A DNA stretch of 42,580 nucleotides from a virus. The notes below the pieces were generated by a model, which did not search any database, was not told the origin of the DNA, and saw nothing but the letters and a program-made list of their open reading frames with translations. The position numbers were made by a program, and so were the translations under genes. Numbering within the stretch: the stretch's first letter is position 1; every line of letters begins with the position of its first letter. Shown one piece after another: positions 24,001-31,538 of this stretch. The stretch spans positions 1 through 42,580 of the IMG/VR virus record IMGVR_UViG_3300031857_000421, one strand, 5' to 3'.

Positions 24001-27000
24001 TGCGTTCGGTGGCAACGTGGCCGGTATCAATGCTGACGAATCCCCTGCCCCTGTCAACCCTGAATCCTCGCGTGCTGAAGGTGGCACGCTCGCCTCCCCC
24101 GCCGAACTCAAAGCCGCGCAGGCGGCGAACGAATCCAAGCTCTCGGCGCTGGGGCTGCCGGTGAAGCCGGGCACGAGGATCTGGGCGGCGGCGAAGATGC
24201 GGACGGCGCTGGGGAAGATCGCCAAGGATGGCAGTTATCCGGCGACGATGCGGGCGATGGCGGACCTGCTCACGCGGGTGAATCTGGACAACCTGCTGCT
24301 GAAAGTCGAAGCCGATGCGCGGCTGAACTTTGCCGGGAAGTATCAACCCTACAACGACGGGCGCGGTGAGATCAGCCTGAACACCCGCGTGACGGGCCGG
24401 GGTGACACGGACATCGTGCAAAGCCTGGTGCATGAGCTGCTGCATCATGCGACGTATCGCGCCCTGCGCAGTCCAAAGAACGCGACGCAGAAGGGGGCTA
24501 TCGCCGATCTCGAAGCCCTGCGCAAACGTGCACTGGCCGCGCTCTCCGCGCAGGAGCAGGGCCGCCAGTTTGACTACGAGCTGAGCAACACGGACGAGTT
24601 CATTGCGGCGCTGTTCACCCGGGCCGATTTCCAGACCGCGCTGGCCGGCATCCCCGCCGACTCCGCGCCGAAGTCCCTCACCCAGCGCATCCGCAGCGTG
24701 CTCGATGAAATTTTCCGCGTGCTCGGCGAGCTCGTGACCGGCAAGAAGGTGGAACCCGGCAGCGTGCTGGAGGCCAGTTTCTCCGCGACGTTGAGGCTGA
24801 TGGAGAACGGCCGCCTGAGCGTGCAGGCCCGCATCGGCAATGCCGTGATGACCCAAGGACCGGGGCCGGTGACCATCCGCGCCGCCGCCCTGCTGGCCGT
24901 GAAAGCCTACCACGGCACACCGCACAAGGTGGACAGGTTCAGCACCAGCAAGATCGGCACGGGCGAAGGTGCGCAGGCGTATGGCTGGGGGCTGTATTTT
25001 GCGGAGAGTAAAAGTGTGGCTGAGTCCTACAAGGAGGCAGGCGTTGACATTCGCTTGCGTGGACTTTCCCCAGAAAGTAAAGCCTTTCTGGGGGTGGAAG
25101 AGCCGAACCTCTACACCGTGGAACTGCTGCCGGACGAGGACGAGTTTCTGGACTGGGACAAGCCGCTGGCCGAGCAGAGTGAGAAGGTGAGGGCGGCGCT
25201 GAGTAATGCTCCCCAAATCATTAAAGATTTTGCGCAACGTGTCGAAATGGAAGGAGGGGCTGCATCGAGTGTTTATAATTTTGCCTCGCACGCAGGCAGG
25301 CGCGGTGATGTTTCAATGGAGGCAGCATCGCAATTATTTTCCTCCCTAGGCATCCCCGGCATCAAATACCTCGACGGCGGCAGCCGTGCGAAGGGCGACG
25401 GCTCGCGGAACTTTGTGGTGTTTGACGAGAAGCACATCCGCATCACCGAGGAGAACGGCCAGCCGGTGGAGGGGTGGCAGACCGCCCCTGTGGGCGGAAT
25501 GACGAATGGCGAAGGACGAATGACGAATGAGGCGGCGCTGCTGAATCCGGCCGAAGGGCCGCCGATGCTCGAGAACCGCAGCCGCATGGCTTTGTCGGAG
25601 CAGGAGCAGCGGATGTATGAGGCGCAAACCAATGCGGGCATGCTGGCAGAAGCCGAGCAATGGCTGGCTGGCGTGGACAATGAAACGGCGGTGCGGCAGA
25701 TCGAAACGGGACTGCCCCCGGCAGGACTGCGCAGCGATCACCTGCCCGCGCTGACCGAGCGCACGCTGCAACGGCTGGCGGCGGCGGCGACGAGAACGAA
25801 CGAGATCGAGCGCCTGCAAGCCTCGGCGCTGCTGGATCGCGCTTTCACCGCGCATCAAGACATCATCAACCGTCGTGCGGGCACGGCGCTGCAACAAGTC
25901 GGCGCGGCGAATGACCGGCTGGCGCTCATCATGCCGATCATGGGCGCGAAGAAGACGCTCATCGACCGGGCGGAGGCGGTCGTGAAAAACCGTTTTAAGG
26001 GTGGCGCGGATGGGGTGGTGGAAAGGCTGAATGCAATTTTAGGCCAGTCTGGAACCGAGGCGAGCAGCCAAATAGCGCAGGCAGTTCAGGGAACACTGGA
26101 CCTTGCCCCGCCCGTCGATGCGACAGTCGCCCGCGCTGCTACGAATGCCGTGACTCAGGCGGCCAAGACTTACTTTGGCGGCACTTTGCCAGCCCGCGTG
26201 AAAATCGTGCATCAAGAGCGAGCCGACTGGGATGCCCGCATGAATGGCAGTGTGCTTGAGTTGAATGCGGCTGCTTTGGAGGCGTCACAAGTGGCTGGTA
26301 AAATCGAACATGAAATTGGGCACCTTTTGTTTCAAGACCCGGCCATGCGTCAATATTTTGACACGCTTTGGAATAGTCTTGATGTCAATGAAAGGGCGCA
26401 GATCGAAAACATCACCGCCGTGTTGTATGACGCGGTGGATCGTAATGAGGAAAGCAGCGTCCGCGCTCTGGATGCGGTTCGCCAGATCGTGGAGGCCAAA
26501 AATCCAAGTTTGTGGCAGCGATTTGTCACCTGGCTGAAACAAGCCTGGGAACGCTTGACGGGGCGTATGCCGCGTGATCCGCGCCGACTGGCGGCGGTGA
26601 TGATTGAAACAGGCGTGGCGCGGCTTAAAGGCGCGGACGGTCATGTGGCTGGAATCCGCGAATCAAAACGCTCAGATGCGCTGAAAGTTCGCTCGCCTCA
26701 ACTTGCCAAAATGCTGAACAACCTGCGCCGGAAGATGTATCCGGGCATGGACTGGACGGAAATATTCACCGATCTGCCGAGCACGCAGAAGCAGCGGCAG
26801 CTTGCCATTTACCAGCGGCTCATGCAGGACGAGCGGCTGCAAGGGCTGACGGCGCAGGAACGGCTGGACCTGACGAACGAACTCGACAAGGCATGGCAGC
26901 GTGAGCGGCGCGAGGTTTTCAAGCGGGAGCTGCGCAAGGCGGGCATCCTGGGCGAGAAGGACGCGGGCGACCGGCTGAAGGTGACGAACGCAATGCCAAA

Positions 27001-29125
27001 GCTGCTGCGGCTGGTGAACCTGGGCATGTTCAACTCGGCGATGTTCCGCGAGGTGATCGCGCCGCAGTATGGCCTGAAGGTGATCGACTCGACCACGGCG
27101 GCCCGCCTGCGCGGCATGGCGGAGGCAGCTTATGCGCAACCGGAAGGCGTGCTGCGGAATCGCAAGCTGGGCGAGCTGCTGAACGCGATGCAATCCGCGA
27201 CCGGCAGCACGCTGGCGGAGCTGGTGAATAGCTACTGGACGGCGGCGGTGCTGAGCGGCACGCGGACGCAGTGGGACACCTGGATGGCTTTCACCAACGG
27301 CATGGGCACGAATTTGCTGCAAGCGGCCGGGCTGCTGGCACGCGGCCGTGGCAAGGAGGCGGTGGCGGCACATGCGGCGTGGTGGCGCGGGCTGCTGGAC
27401 GGCATGCGCGAGAGCCTGCAAATCCTGGCGAAAGGCGATTACTCCGTGCTGAAACGATTCGGCACGGATCTGAACAAGGCGCTGCAAGGCGAGAGCGGAT
27501 TCCGCCCGGTGCCGCTGGGCGAGAGCCTGTGGCAGAACGGGAACACCTGGCAGAAATACTTCATGGCTCCCGTGATGATCTGGACGGGCCGCCTGATGGC
27601 CGCCGCCGACCATGTGAACAACACGGCGACGACGGCGGGAGCGATGGCGGTGGCACGGGCGCTGCATCCTGAGTTTTACGGACGGACGACGTTCAGCGAG
27701 ACGGACCGGGCCAATGCACGGGCGCAAGCTCTGCGCGAGGTGACGGGCGGCGCCGAGCCGGTGACGGCGGCGGACAAGGCGACGGTGAGCGTGCGCGTGC
27801 GTGAACTGCTCTACGGAGCCATGCGCGAGCCGGAGCGGCTGGAGGCAAACGAGATCGGCGACATGGCCGCCTTCCAGAATGATCCGACGGGCATCTTCGG
27901 CACCATCTACGCGGCGATGAAGGCCGGGCTGGGCACGGTGCAGCGTGGCATGGAGGACTATGCGCAGGACATGCAGGCGAGCCAATGGACACGGGCCGCC
28001 GCTGGCCTGATGGCGGGCAGTTTGCACGGGCTGACGGGCACGCGGTTCATGCGCTTCGGCTTTAACTTTGGCGCGGAGCTGACGCGCTATGTGCCGGGCA
28101 CGGCGCTGCTTGACAAGACTTTCAAGGGCGCGGTGTATGGCCGCGATGCGGGACCGATGCAGCGCGAGCTGCTGCTCGGGAAGAACGTGATCGGCCTGAT
28201 GCTGGGCAGCACGCTGGCGGCGCTGTTCCTGAACAGTGACGACGATGACGAGGGCTGGCAGATCGAGGGCGACTGGAGCGGGCTGACACCGCAGCAGGTG
28301 AAGGAGCGCATGAGCGCCGGGCTGGAGCTCATGACGATGTGGAAGCGCGACGGCGACACGGTGCGCCGGGTGTCTTATAAGCAATGGCCGACGATGGGCC
28401 TTTTCGCGGTGGTGGGCGGCATGCTGGACGAGAAACGCCACAAGCCTGCGCAGTTTGCCCAGCACGGCACGGCGGGCCATCTGGGCCGCGCTCTGGGCAC
28501 GGGCATGCTGCAAATCAAGAACGTGTCCGCGATGCGGAATTTGGTGGAGCTGTTCGGGGGCACGCGCTTTGCCGGTGATCCGAGCACGGGCATCATTGAC
28601 GACGTGGTGAAGACGGCGACGAACTTTGCCGGTGGCTTCGTGCCCACGGCGCTGAAGGACGCCGAGATCTGGCAAGACCCGCGCAATTTCAAGGCCGAGG
28701 GCTGGCTCGAAGAACTGCAACGCAGCACGCCGATTGCCCGCCGCTTTGTGAATGACGGCCGCCCGCAGCTCAACCTGCTGGGCGAGGAAGTGAAACTGCA
28801 ACGCGCCCCTTGGAGCCGGACGATCACGAGCGTGGAAAGCAGCGAGGCCAGCCGCGTGCTGGGCGCTCTGCTGGGCCGTGGCCTCAACCTGCCGCAGCCG
28901 AGCGATGCCGTGCTGGTGGTGCAGAACGGCGTGAAAGTGCCGCTGGAAACGCTGGGCCGCGAGAAGGTGTGGCAATACGAGAAGGCCGTGGGCACCGCCT
29001 ACAAGCAATGGCTGGCCACCGAAGGCAGCGCACTGCTGCAAATGCCCGTGAAGCAGGCCGCCAAAGTGATCGAGCAACGGGCTGCGAGCATCAAGCGCCA
29101 GGCGCTAGCGCGGGTGGTGCGGTGA
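21029..29125 (+). CDS. giant polyvalent/internal virion protein with metalloprotease and ADP-ribosyltransferase-like domains
   Basis: 2698 residues, a length typical of polyvalent or injected virion proteins that protect incoming phage DNA. Recognisable parts: a helical N-terminus; a low-complexity linker zone (~400-730); an AT-richer module (~765-975); a zinc-peptidase motif HELLHH at 1135-1140; an ADP-ribosyltransferase-like domain starting YHGTPH at 1294 with GWGLYFA and a later VVFDEKHI (H-Y-E type); a second peptidase motif HEIGH at 1761-1765; then a long helical C-terminal part with a hydrophobic stretch (GLMLGSTLAALFL, ~2390). Five in-frame segments derive from low-complexity or palindromic repeats. 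It probably enters the cell with the DNA and modifies or cleaves host targets. Domain roles are by motif, and delivery is inferred. Confidence 0.8.
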   Translation: MSYTPDQLEADVGFLTSLPQWQDETKRPEFIREVATKARTEADPDTHRQLVGELWNRAQGGMVQRGVDFVQRSAGEVLKSIPAAPAAGMLALSDAVGATNSGSGTRLERGLVDTADAAAQRLKRSPISLMLPQTGVFGMLADKVLPDAQAARDQTIDALRRDLDAGAHPPGLERWLSGDDAPDAETKPWVDALTRGIATRAVAADHGGKPDPQKITEWLQSDRNPAFLDSDTPGVPGPRALLADYLVTRDPTSWEAFKARVTETDSQRTTRLRRFAAEAPEFTATVAAAPKDSLAQEMMTRSADMQTSPLDLATAALPALRSVRILKAATAGAQGQGLLRRGLDDAAREFGQEAGTEMLSNPNASTSQILEAGAMGGVGQAAVSAPSAVAGTVLNRLQSPSASVTDRTATPPANQTVPDAFGGAGSTPAAGAPSPSPLGGIARRAGTVDVAPLVPGLEEDTGALTAQDVQDLERGRGGDTETIRQGDNQTGRQAILTNVPDAVTQPDNGPAQTITGSNVQTGTDASSEATRRMEMPVPPPTADAGAGAGATVPDAQGVGQELSDASQVSPSPSLPVSESPAPLMLPSRNFTGGLAQQLEGSAATLGRNAARGTRNPEPITTNSSLSSAYAQAARGSSSAMVPISRVYEQAKAQNAALTVPQFLADVQAADQRGEVLLEPFDSPAGLQAAGEFVVRNASGVPSVNMAVPSPQGMTNEEGRRTNGLRNPAERGSGAVMASQSGAAQNAEPSPGGLSEAEMVGKLLADKIGVMRSDASRYDPPSELWQRPRFQNRAIRVAKLPGRDALRAYFADKTTLDFEPPTRSDGKPLFDVSSYNADGGFRAAVMSESPQTRWKNSVITRTLTNDRTAYAEFVGFVWPASTGYMMQPLFAASLAKEKMIDDLLGLAQANQWPYGIHENPISGAERDVIYIDTPAGQLSFHDSSRRGQMPPYQGRWDGLTGATAFRLHQLFNDEAAKVSQGGFQKQESAEASAFGGNVAGINADESPAPVNPESSRAEGGTLASPAELKAAQAANESKLSALGLPVKPGTRIWAAAKMRTALGKIAKDGSYPATMRAMADLLTRVNLDNLLLKVEADARLNFAGKYQPYNDGRGEISLNTRVTGRGDTDIVQSLVHELLHHATYRALRSPKNATQKGAIADLEALRKRALAALSAQEQGRQFDYELSNTDEFIAALFTRADFQTALAGIPADSAPKSLTQRIRSVLDEIFRVLGELVTGKKVEPGSVLEASFSATLRLMENGRLSVQARIGNAVMTQGPGPVTIRAAALLAVKAYHGTPHKVDRFSTSKIGTGEGAQAYGWGLYFAESKSVAESYKEAGVDIRLRGLSPESKAFLGVEEPNLYTVELLPDEDEFLDWDKPLAEQSEKVRAALSNAPQIIKDFAQRVEMEGGAASSVYNFASHAGRRGDVSMEAASQLFSSLGIPGIKYLDGGSRAKGDGSRNFVVFDEKHIRITEENGQPVEGWQTAPVGGMTNGEGRMTNEAALLNPAEGPPMLENRSRMALSEQEQRMYEAQTNAGMLAEAEQWLAGVDNETAVRQIETGLPPAGLRSDHLPALTERTLQRLAAAATRTNEIERLQASALLDRAFTAHQDIINRRAGTALQQVGAANDRLALIMPIMGAKKTLIDRAEAVVKNRFKGGADGVVERLNAILGQSGTEASSQIAQAVQGTLDLAPPVDATVARAATNAVTQAAKTYFGGTLPARVKIVHQERADWDARMNGSVLELNAAALEASQVAGKIEHEIGHLLFQDPAMRQYFDTLWNSLDVNERAQIENITAVLYDAVDRNEESSVRALDAVRQIVEAKNPSLWQRFVTWLKQAWERLTGRMPRDPRRLAAVMIETGVARLKGADGHVAGIRESKRSDALKVRSPQLAKMLNNLRRKMYPGMDWTEIFTDLPSTQKQRQLAIYQRLMQDERLQGLTAQERLDLTNELDKAWQRERREVFKRELRKAGILGEKDAGDRLKVTNAMPKLLRLVNLGMFNSAMFREVIAPQYGLKVIDSTTAARLRGMAEAAYAQPEGVLRNRKLGELLNAMQSATGSTLAELVNSYWTAAVLSGTRTQWDTWMAFTNGMGTNLLQAAGLLARGRGKEAVAAHAAWWRGLLDGMRESLQILAKGDYSVLKRFGTDLNKALQGESGFRPVPLGESLWQNGNTWQKYFMAPVMIWTGRLMAAADHVNNTATTAGAMAVARALHPEFYGRTTFSETDRANARAQALREVTGGAEPVTAADKATVSVRVRELLYGAMREPERLEANEIGDMAAFQNDPTGIFGTIYAAMKAGLGTVQRGMEDYAQDMQASQWTRAAAGLMAGSLHGLTGTRFMRFGFNFGAELTRYVPGTALLDKTFKGAVYGRDAGPMQRELLLGKNVIGLMLGSTLAALFLNSDDDDEGWQIEGDWSGLTPQQVKERMSAGLELMTMWKRDGDTVRRVSYKQWPTMGLFAVVGGMLDEKRHKPAQFAQHGTAGHLGRALGTGMLQIKNVSAMRNLVELFGGTRFAGDPSTGIIDDVVKTATNFAGGFVPTALKDAEIWQDPRNFKAEGWLEELQRSTPIARRFVNDGRPQLNLLGEEVKLQRAPWSRTITSVESSEASRVLGALLGRGLNLPQPSDAVLVVQNGVKVPLETLGREKVWQYEKAVGTAYKQWLATEGSALLQMPVKQAAKVIEQRAASIKRQALARVVR
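22443..22500 (+). repeat. GGAGACA-type low-complexity repeat inside the giant gene
   Basis: Reiterated GAGAGGGGGAGA, GACACTGAGACAATCAGACA and GGAGACAATCAGACA words. They resemble the intergenic array at 31369-31437 and, inverted, 22725-22765. They are translated in frame as a charged linker near residues 471-492. Confidence 0.55.
22827..22849 (-). repeat. REP-like palindrome, copy 3, inside the giant gene
   Basis: On the minus strand the arms are GCGGCCA and TGGCCGC around AGAG, followed by GCTCC. This is the third member of the family at 3094 and 14363, with a further compensated arm change. Translated in frame it contributes EGSAATLGRNAA to the linker zone. Confidence 0.7.
23161..23200 (+). 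repeat. ATGACGAA-type repeat inside the giant gene, copy a
   Basis: GGAATGACGAATGAGGAAGG and following GACGAAGGACGAATGG words. Translated in frame as MTNEEGRRTNG followed by NPAE. A similar segment at 25497-25540 codes for MTNGEGRMTNE followed by NPAE. Confidence 0.6.
25497..25540 (+). repeat. ATGACGAA-type repeat inside the giant gene, copy b
   Basis: Words GGAATGACGAATGGCGAAGG and ACGAATGACGAATGAGG, the same family as 23161-23200, lying at a domain boundary just after the ADP-ribosyltransferase-like module. Confidence 0.6.
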
Positions 29126-29152
29126 GTTGACAAGCATGGTAGGGTGGAGGCC

Positions 29153-29458
29153 ATGAAACGCTTCACCCTTTCCCTGCTGGTGCTGACGGCGCTGGCGCTG
29201 CATGCCAACACGCCCCCGAGTCCCGACGCGGCGCAGGTGATGCGCTACCAGTGCGTGGCCGGCACGGTGCACGGCCTGACGAAAGCCGAGGACCGGCCCG
29301 CCACCTTCCGCATCGACACCGCCACCGGCAAAACCTGGATGCTGCAAGCCGTGCCCATGAACACGCCGAATGGCGTCATCATTGTCTCGACCTGGATCGA
29401 GGTTCACGAGACGAACGGGGAACTGTATCGGGTGGCGATGCAGAGCATGAGCAAGTGA
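29153..29458 (+). CDS. exported small protein, possible lysogeny gene
   Basis: 101 residues with a Sec signal (MKRFTLSLLVLTALALHA, residues 1-18) and a small beta-rich mature domain (CVAGTVHGLTKAEDRPATF, RIDTATGKTWML, then VIIVSTWIEVHE). The start at 29153 has GGGTGGAGG just upstream. The gene lies between the late giant gene and the attachment site, a common place for lysogenic conversion (moron) genes that change the host envelope. The mature domain family is not recognised. Confidence 0.6.
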   Translation: MKRFTLSLLVLTALALHANTPPSPDAAQVMRYQCVAGTVHGLTKAEDRPATFRIDTATGKTWMLQAVPMNTPNGVIIVSTWIEVHETNGELYRVAMQSMSK

Positions 29459-29474
29459 AATGTATCTAGCTGAA

Positions 29475-29483
29475 CGTCTAGCA
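29475..29483 (+). other. CGTCTAGCA 9-mer, putative integrase arm site (left)
   Basis: CGTCTAGCA occurs here and as a tandem pair at 29725-29733 and 29737-29745, flanking the tRNA-like core on both sides. Such short direct repeats around a core are the usual layout of integrase arm-binding sites. A reversed copy lies at 35454-35462. Confidence 0.45.
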
Positions 29484-29537
29484 CCGTGACTTTTGCGCTG
29501 GAGTCCTTGTTTTACAAGGCATGCACGATTCCGCGCA

Positions 29538-29586
29538 ACGCATTCTGAATCTGTTATTCAAGGTTCGAATCCTTGTGAGGCAACCA
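29538..29586 (+). other. attP-like core: 3' half of a tRNA-Gln(CTG)-like gene
   Basis: The sequence reads as a tRNA from the anticodon stem to CCA. It has an anticodon stem 29538-29542 with 29550-29554 (one mismatch), loop TTCTGAA with anticodon CTG, a 5-bp T-stem (CAAGG 29559-29563 with CCTTG 29571-29575) around TTCGAAT, seven acceptor bases, a discriminator A and CCA at 29584-29586. The matching 5' acceptor (TGCCTCA) and a D-arm are missing upstream. A tRNA 3' half beside an integrase gene is the standard form of a phage attP that rebuilds the host tRNA on integration. Phage genes on both sides suggest the unintegrated form. Confidence 0.7.
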
Positions 29587-29604
29587 CTCCAAAAGGGGTG
29601 GTTT
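29582..29604 (+). terminator. hairpin at the end of the tRNA-like segment
   Basis: AACCACTCC (29582-29590) pairs with GGGGTGGTT (29595-29603) with one G-T pair around AAAA, followed by a short T run. It overlaps the CCA end. It is probably the terminator captured with the host tRNA end. Confidence 0.55.
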
Positions 29605-29724
29605 ATGGCCTGAAACGGGCTGGAAGGGCTGATTTACAAGGGTTTGAGGGGTGAGTTGTGGTCCAGAGGTGTGTCAAAAGCTGATTTTAATTATTTTCAT
29701 TTATGTTGATTTATGGCGGCGGCT

Positions 29725-29745
29725 CGTCTAGCAGTTCGTCTAGCA
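29725..29745 (+). other. paired CGTCTAGCA sites, putative integrase arm sites (right)
   Basis: Two direct CGTCTAGCA copies at 29725-29733 and 29737-29745 are spaced 12 bases apart (about one helical turn), between the att core and the int gene. The gap 29605-29772 otherwise holds an AT-rich stretch (TTTTAATTATTTTCATTTATG) that could include a promoter for the next genes; no clear boxes are seen. Confidence 0.45.
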
Positions 29746-29772
29746 GGATCAAACCACCTGCCCCACCATTCA

Positions 29773-30003
29773 ATGAAACTCCCCGATGAATTGACTCCGC
29801 AGGAGCATGGCGTTATTAAAACGGCTCTGCTGGAATTGGAAACACGCAACGCTGTCTGGCTGAAGGACTCGCATTGGTCGCCTGAGATGCGGGCGGGTTT
29901 GCAGCGGGATATGGAGCAGGCTAGTGCGCTGCGCGAGAAGTTGCGCGAGGTGTATCTGGTGCCGATGGCACGCCATTGGAGCAAAGGGAGGGCGGCACGA
30001 TGA
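29773..30003 (+). CDS. small gene next to int, 76 aa (possible recombination accessory)
   Basis: From ATG 29773 the product is MKLPDELTPQEHGVIKTALL followed by charged helices (ELETRNAVWLKDSHW, EQASALREKLREVYLV). It lies between attP and the integrase and overlaps the integrase start (ATGA, 30000-30003), so it may be an excisionase or directionality factor. It lacks an obvious winged-helix signature. A start at 29713 would read through the arm-site pair and is unlikely. Confidence 0.55.
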   Translation: MKLPDELTPQEHGVIKTALLELETRNAVWLKDSHWSPEMRAGLQRDMEQASALREKLREVYLVPMARHWSKGRAAR

Positions 30004-31355
30004 AAACGGCTCTGGGATCATACTCGATTTATCGGCAGCCAAAGGCGCGGGCGGAGGGGCTGCCTCAGTTTGAGTGGAAGTGGGTCGTGCGGTTCTTTGT
30101 CGGGACGGGCAAGCCGCTGACGAGATCGAAGCACCCCTACCCTATTTGTGATAAGTGCTTGGCGGAGGTGGGGAATCCGGTGGAGACGCGGCCGAATTGC
30201 GGGTGCCAGGTGGTGGTGCGGAAGTGGGCGGAGTTGTTTCTGAAGACGCACACGGCGATGCTGCAACGCGGCGAGATGGACCGGCTGACGGAGCTTTTAA
30301 CGCCGAAGCAGTTCACGTCACCTGCGGAGGTGCTGGCGGTGTATCGGGAGCGCGGGCCGGAGGACCGGGTGCAACGGTTGAACTTTCTGGCGGCGGTGTT
30401 TGAGCAGACGACGGGGAAGGACATTTCATGTGTGAGGTGGGAGGATTTGACGGCGGACCTGAAGCTGGACTGGGCCGAGCTGCGCCAGGAGGCTGGCCGC
30501 CGCGGCTGGCTGGGGCTGGGTGCTGGCCGGAACATGCCGGCCAATGGTTGGGCGATGCTGCGTGAGCTGAAGCGTGCGGGCAAGCTGCCTGCGCTGGACG
30601 ATCGCACCGAGGCGGCATGGAACACGACGGTGAACACTTACATGACGAGCATCAATTCCATTTTTGGCGAGAAGGCGCGGACGAAGATCCTGCGGGGGCT
30701 GAACGTGCCGCCGCTGGCGGAGTTTCTGGGCTGCCGTCTGGCTTTGCCTGCGCCGAAGGGGCACAAAGAAATCGAGGCGGGTGTGATGGCGCGGATTGAT
30801 GCGGCGCTGCCGGTGCTGCGGGCGGAGGATGCGCGGGTATGGTTGTTTGAGCAGCTATGTGAGGAGACGGGCATCCGCCCAGTGTCGGTGCGGCGGCTGG
30901 TGCCGGGTGATCTGCGGGCGCTGACGACGGCGGAGGCGGCGGAGTGGAGGTCACGCATGGCGGCGGAGTGGCGCGTCGAGGAAGCGGATCTGTGCGAGTT
31001 TGGCGGGCTGCTGCGGGTGGCGGCGGCGAAGCATGGGGCGGAGATCCTGACGCCCATCTCGGCGGAGGTGGTGGCGGTGGCGCTGGCGGTGCAGACGGCG
31101 GGCAGCCTGATCGGTGCCAGGCATGAGACGGAGGGCCGCCAGCTTCATGCGCGGCTGAATGCGTTTCTGCGCGTCTGTGGCGTGTCGGGCACGCAGGCGG
31201 CGTATTTGCTGAGGCATCGCAAGGGGCAGCTTCTCCGTCGTTTTGGTGGCAAGGCAGCGGCGGCGGCGGGCCTGGGCCATACGAGCGAGGCGATGGCGGG
31301 ACGGTATAGCCGCGAGGATCGCGTGGTGCCTGCGGTGGGCCTGCGGGTGGCGTGA
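30000..31355 (+). CDS. phage integrase, tyrosine recombinase with N-terminal zinc-ribbon-like motif
   Basis: 451 residues; integrates the phage at the adjacent tRNA-type att site. The catalytic domain shows R293 (EETGIRPVSV), R405-H406 (LLRHRKG), H427 (LGHTS) and nucleophile Tyr436 (AGRYS). At the usual first catalytic His of the HxxR box this protein has Tyr-Leu-Leu-Arg-His, a substitution. Residues ~45-75 contain Cys-x-x-Cys and later Cys-x-Cys (ICDKCLAE, NCGCQ), a zinc ribbon not common in integrases. The middle is a core-binding helical domain. It is coupled to the small upstream gene and followed by a repeat array and a strong terminator. Confidence 0.8.
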   Translation: MKTALGSYSIYRQPKARAEGLPQFEWKWVVRFFVGTGKPLTRSKHPYPICDKCLAEVGNPVETRPNCGCQVVVRKWAELFLKTHTAMLQRGEMDRLTELLTPKQFTSPAEVLAVYRERGPEDRVQRLNFLAAVFEQTTGKDISCVRWEDLTADLKLDWAELRQEAGRRGWLGLGAGRNMPANGWAMLRELKRAGKLPALDDRTEAAWNTTVNTYMTSINSIFGEKARTKILRGLNVPPLAEFLGCRLALPAPKGHKEIEAGVMARIDAALPVLRAEDARVWLFEQLCEETGIRPVSVRRLVPGDLRALTTAEAAEWRSRMAAEWRVEEADLCEFGGLLRVAAAKHGAEILTPISAEVVAVALAVQTAGSLIGARHETEGRQLHARLNAFLRVCGVSGTQAAYLLRHRKGQLLRRFGGKAAAAAGLGHTSEAMAGRYSREDRVVPAVGLRVA

Positions 31356-31368
31356 GTGGAGATGGGAA

Positions 31369-31437
31369 GTAATCGGACAGGGAGATATGGAGACAGGGAG
31401 ATATGGAGACAAGGAGACAGAGAGATAGTAAGACAGA
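31369..31437 (+). repeat. degenerate GGAGACA/GGAGATA repeat array
   Basis: About seven imperfect 8-9-base units (GGGAGATAT, GGAGACAG, GGAGACAAG, GAGACAGAG and variants) in the gap after the integrase. The same words occur, translated, at 22443-22500 and inverted at 22725-22765. Confidence 0.7.
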
Positions 31438-31440
31438 GAA

Positions 31441-31468
31441 AAGCCGCAGGACTGGTCCTGCGGCTTTT
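31441..31468. terminator. bidirectional rho-independent terminator between int and the minus-strand operon
   Basis: GCCGCAGGAC (31443-31452) pairs perfectly with GTCCTGCGGC (31455-31464), with AA before and TTTT after, so it can work in both directions. It separates the convergent integrase (+) and TGT-like gene (-). Confidence 0.85.
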
Positions 31469-31477
31469 GATTTTCTG

Positions 31478-31536
31478 GAATGTTTCCGGTTTTGCGGGTG
31501 CTAACCGGAAATGTTGTCTGGATAGTTCTTGTTGTG
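31478..31536 (-). repeat. cassette-border repeat, copy 2 (downstream of the TGT/DpdA-like gene)
   Basis: On the minus strand this matches 1448-1505, including the NKNYPD-coding part, here just after the stop and out of frame with the gene, and CAAAACCGGAAA. This copy contains a perfect palindrome, TTTCCGGTT (31483-31491) and AACCGGAAA (31503-31511) around 11 bases. It may be a recombination site or a terminator-like element. Confidence 0.6.
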
Positions 31537-31538
31537 GC

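Noticed and set aside
29127-29132. TTGACA promoter box before the exported-protein gene
   Set aside because: No -10-like sequence lies at a suitable distance; the hexamer overlaps the end of the giant gene region.
29470-29586. Complete functional tRNA gene
   Set aside because: The 3' half is good, but no 5' acceptor TGCCTCA or D-arm is found upstream, so it is called an attachment-site fragment.
31369-31437. CRISPR array
   Set aside because: Units are 8-9 bases, degenerate and without spacers; no cas genes are present.
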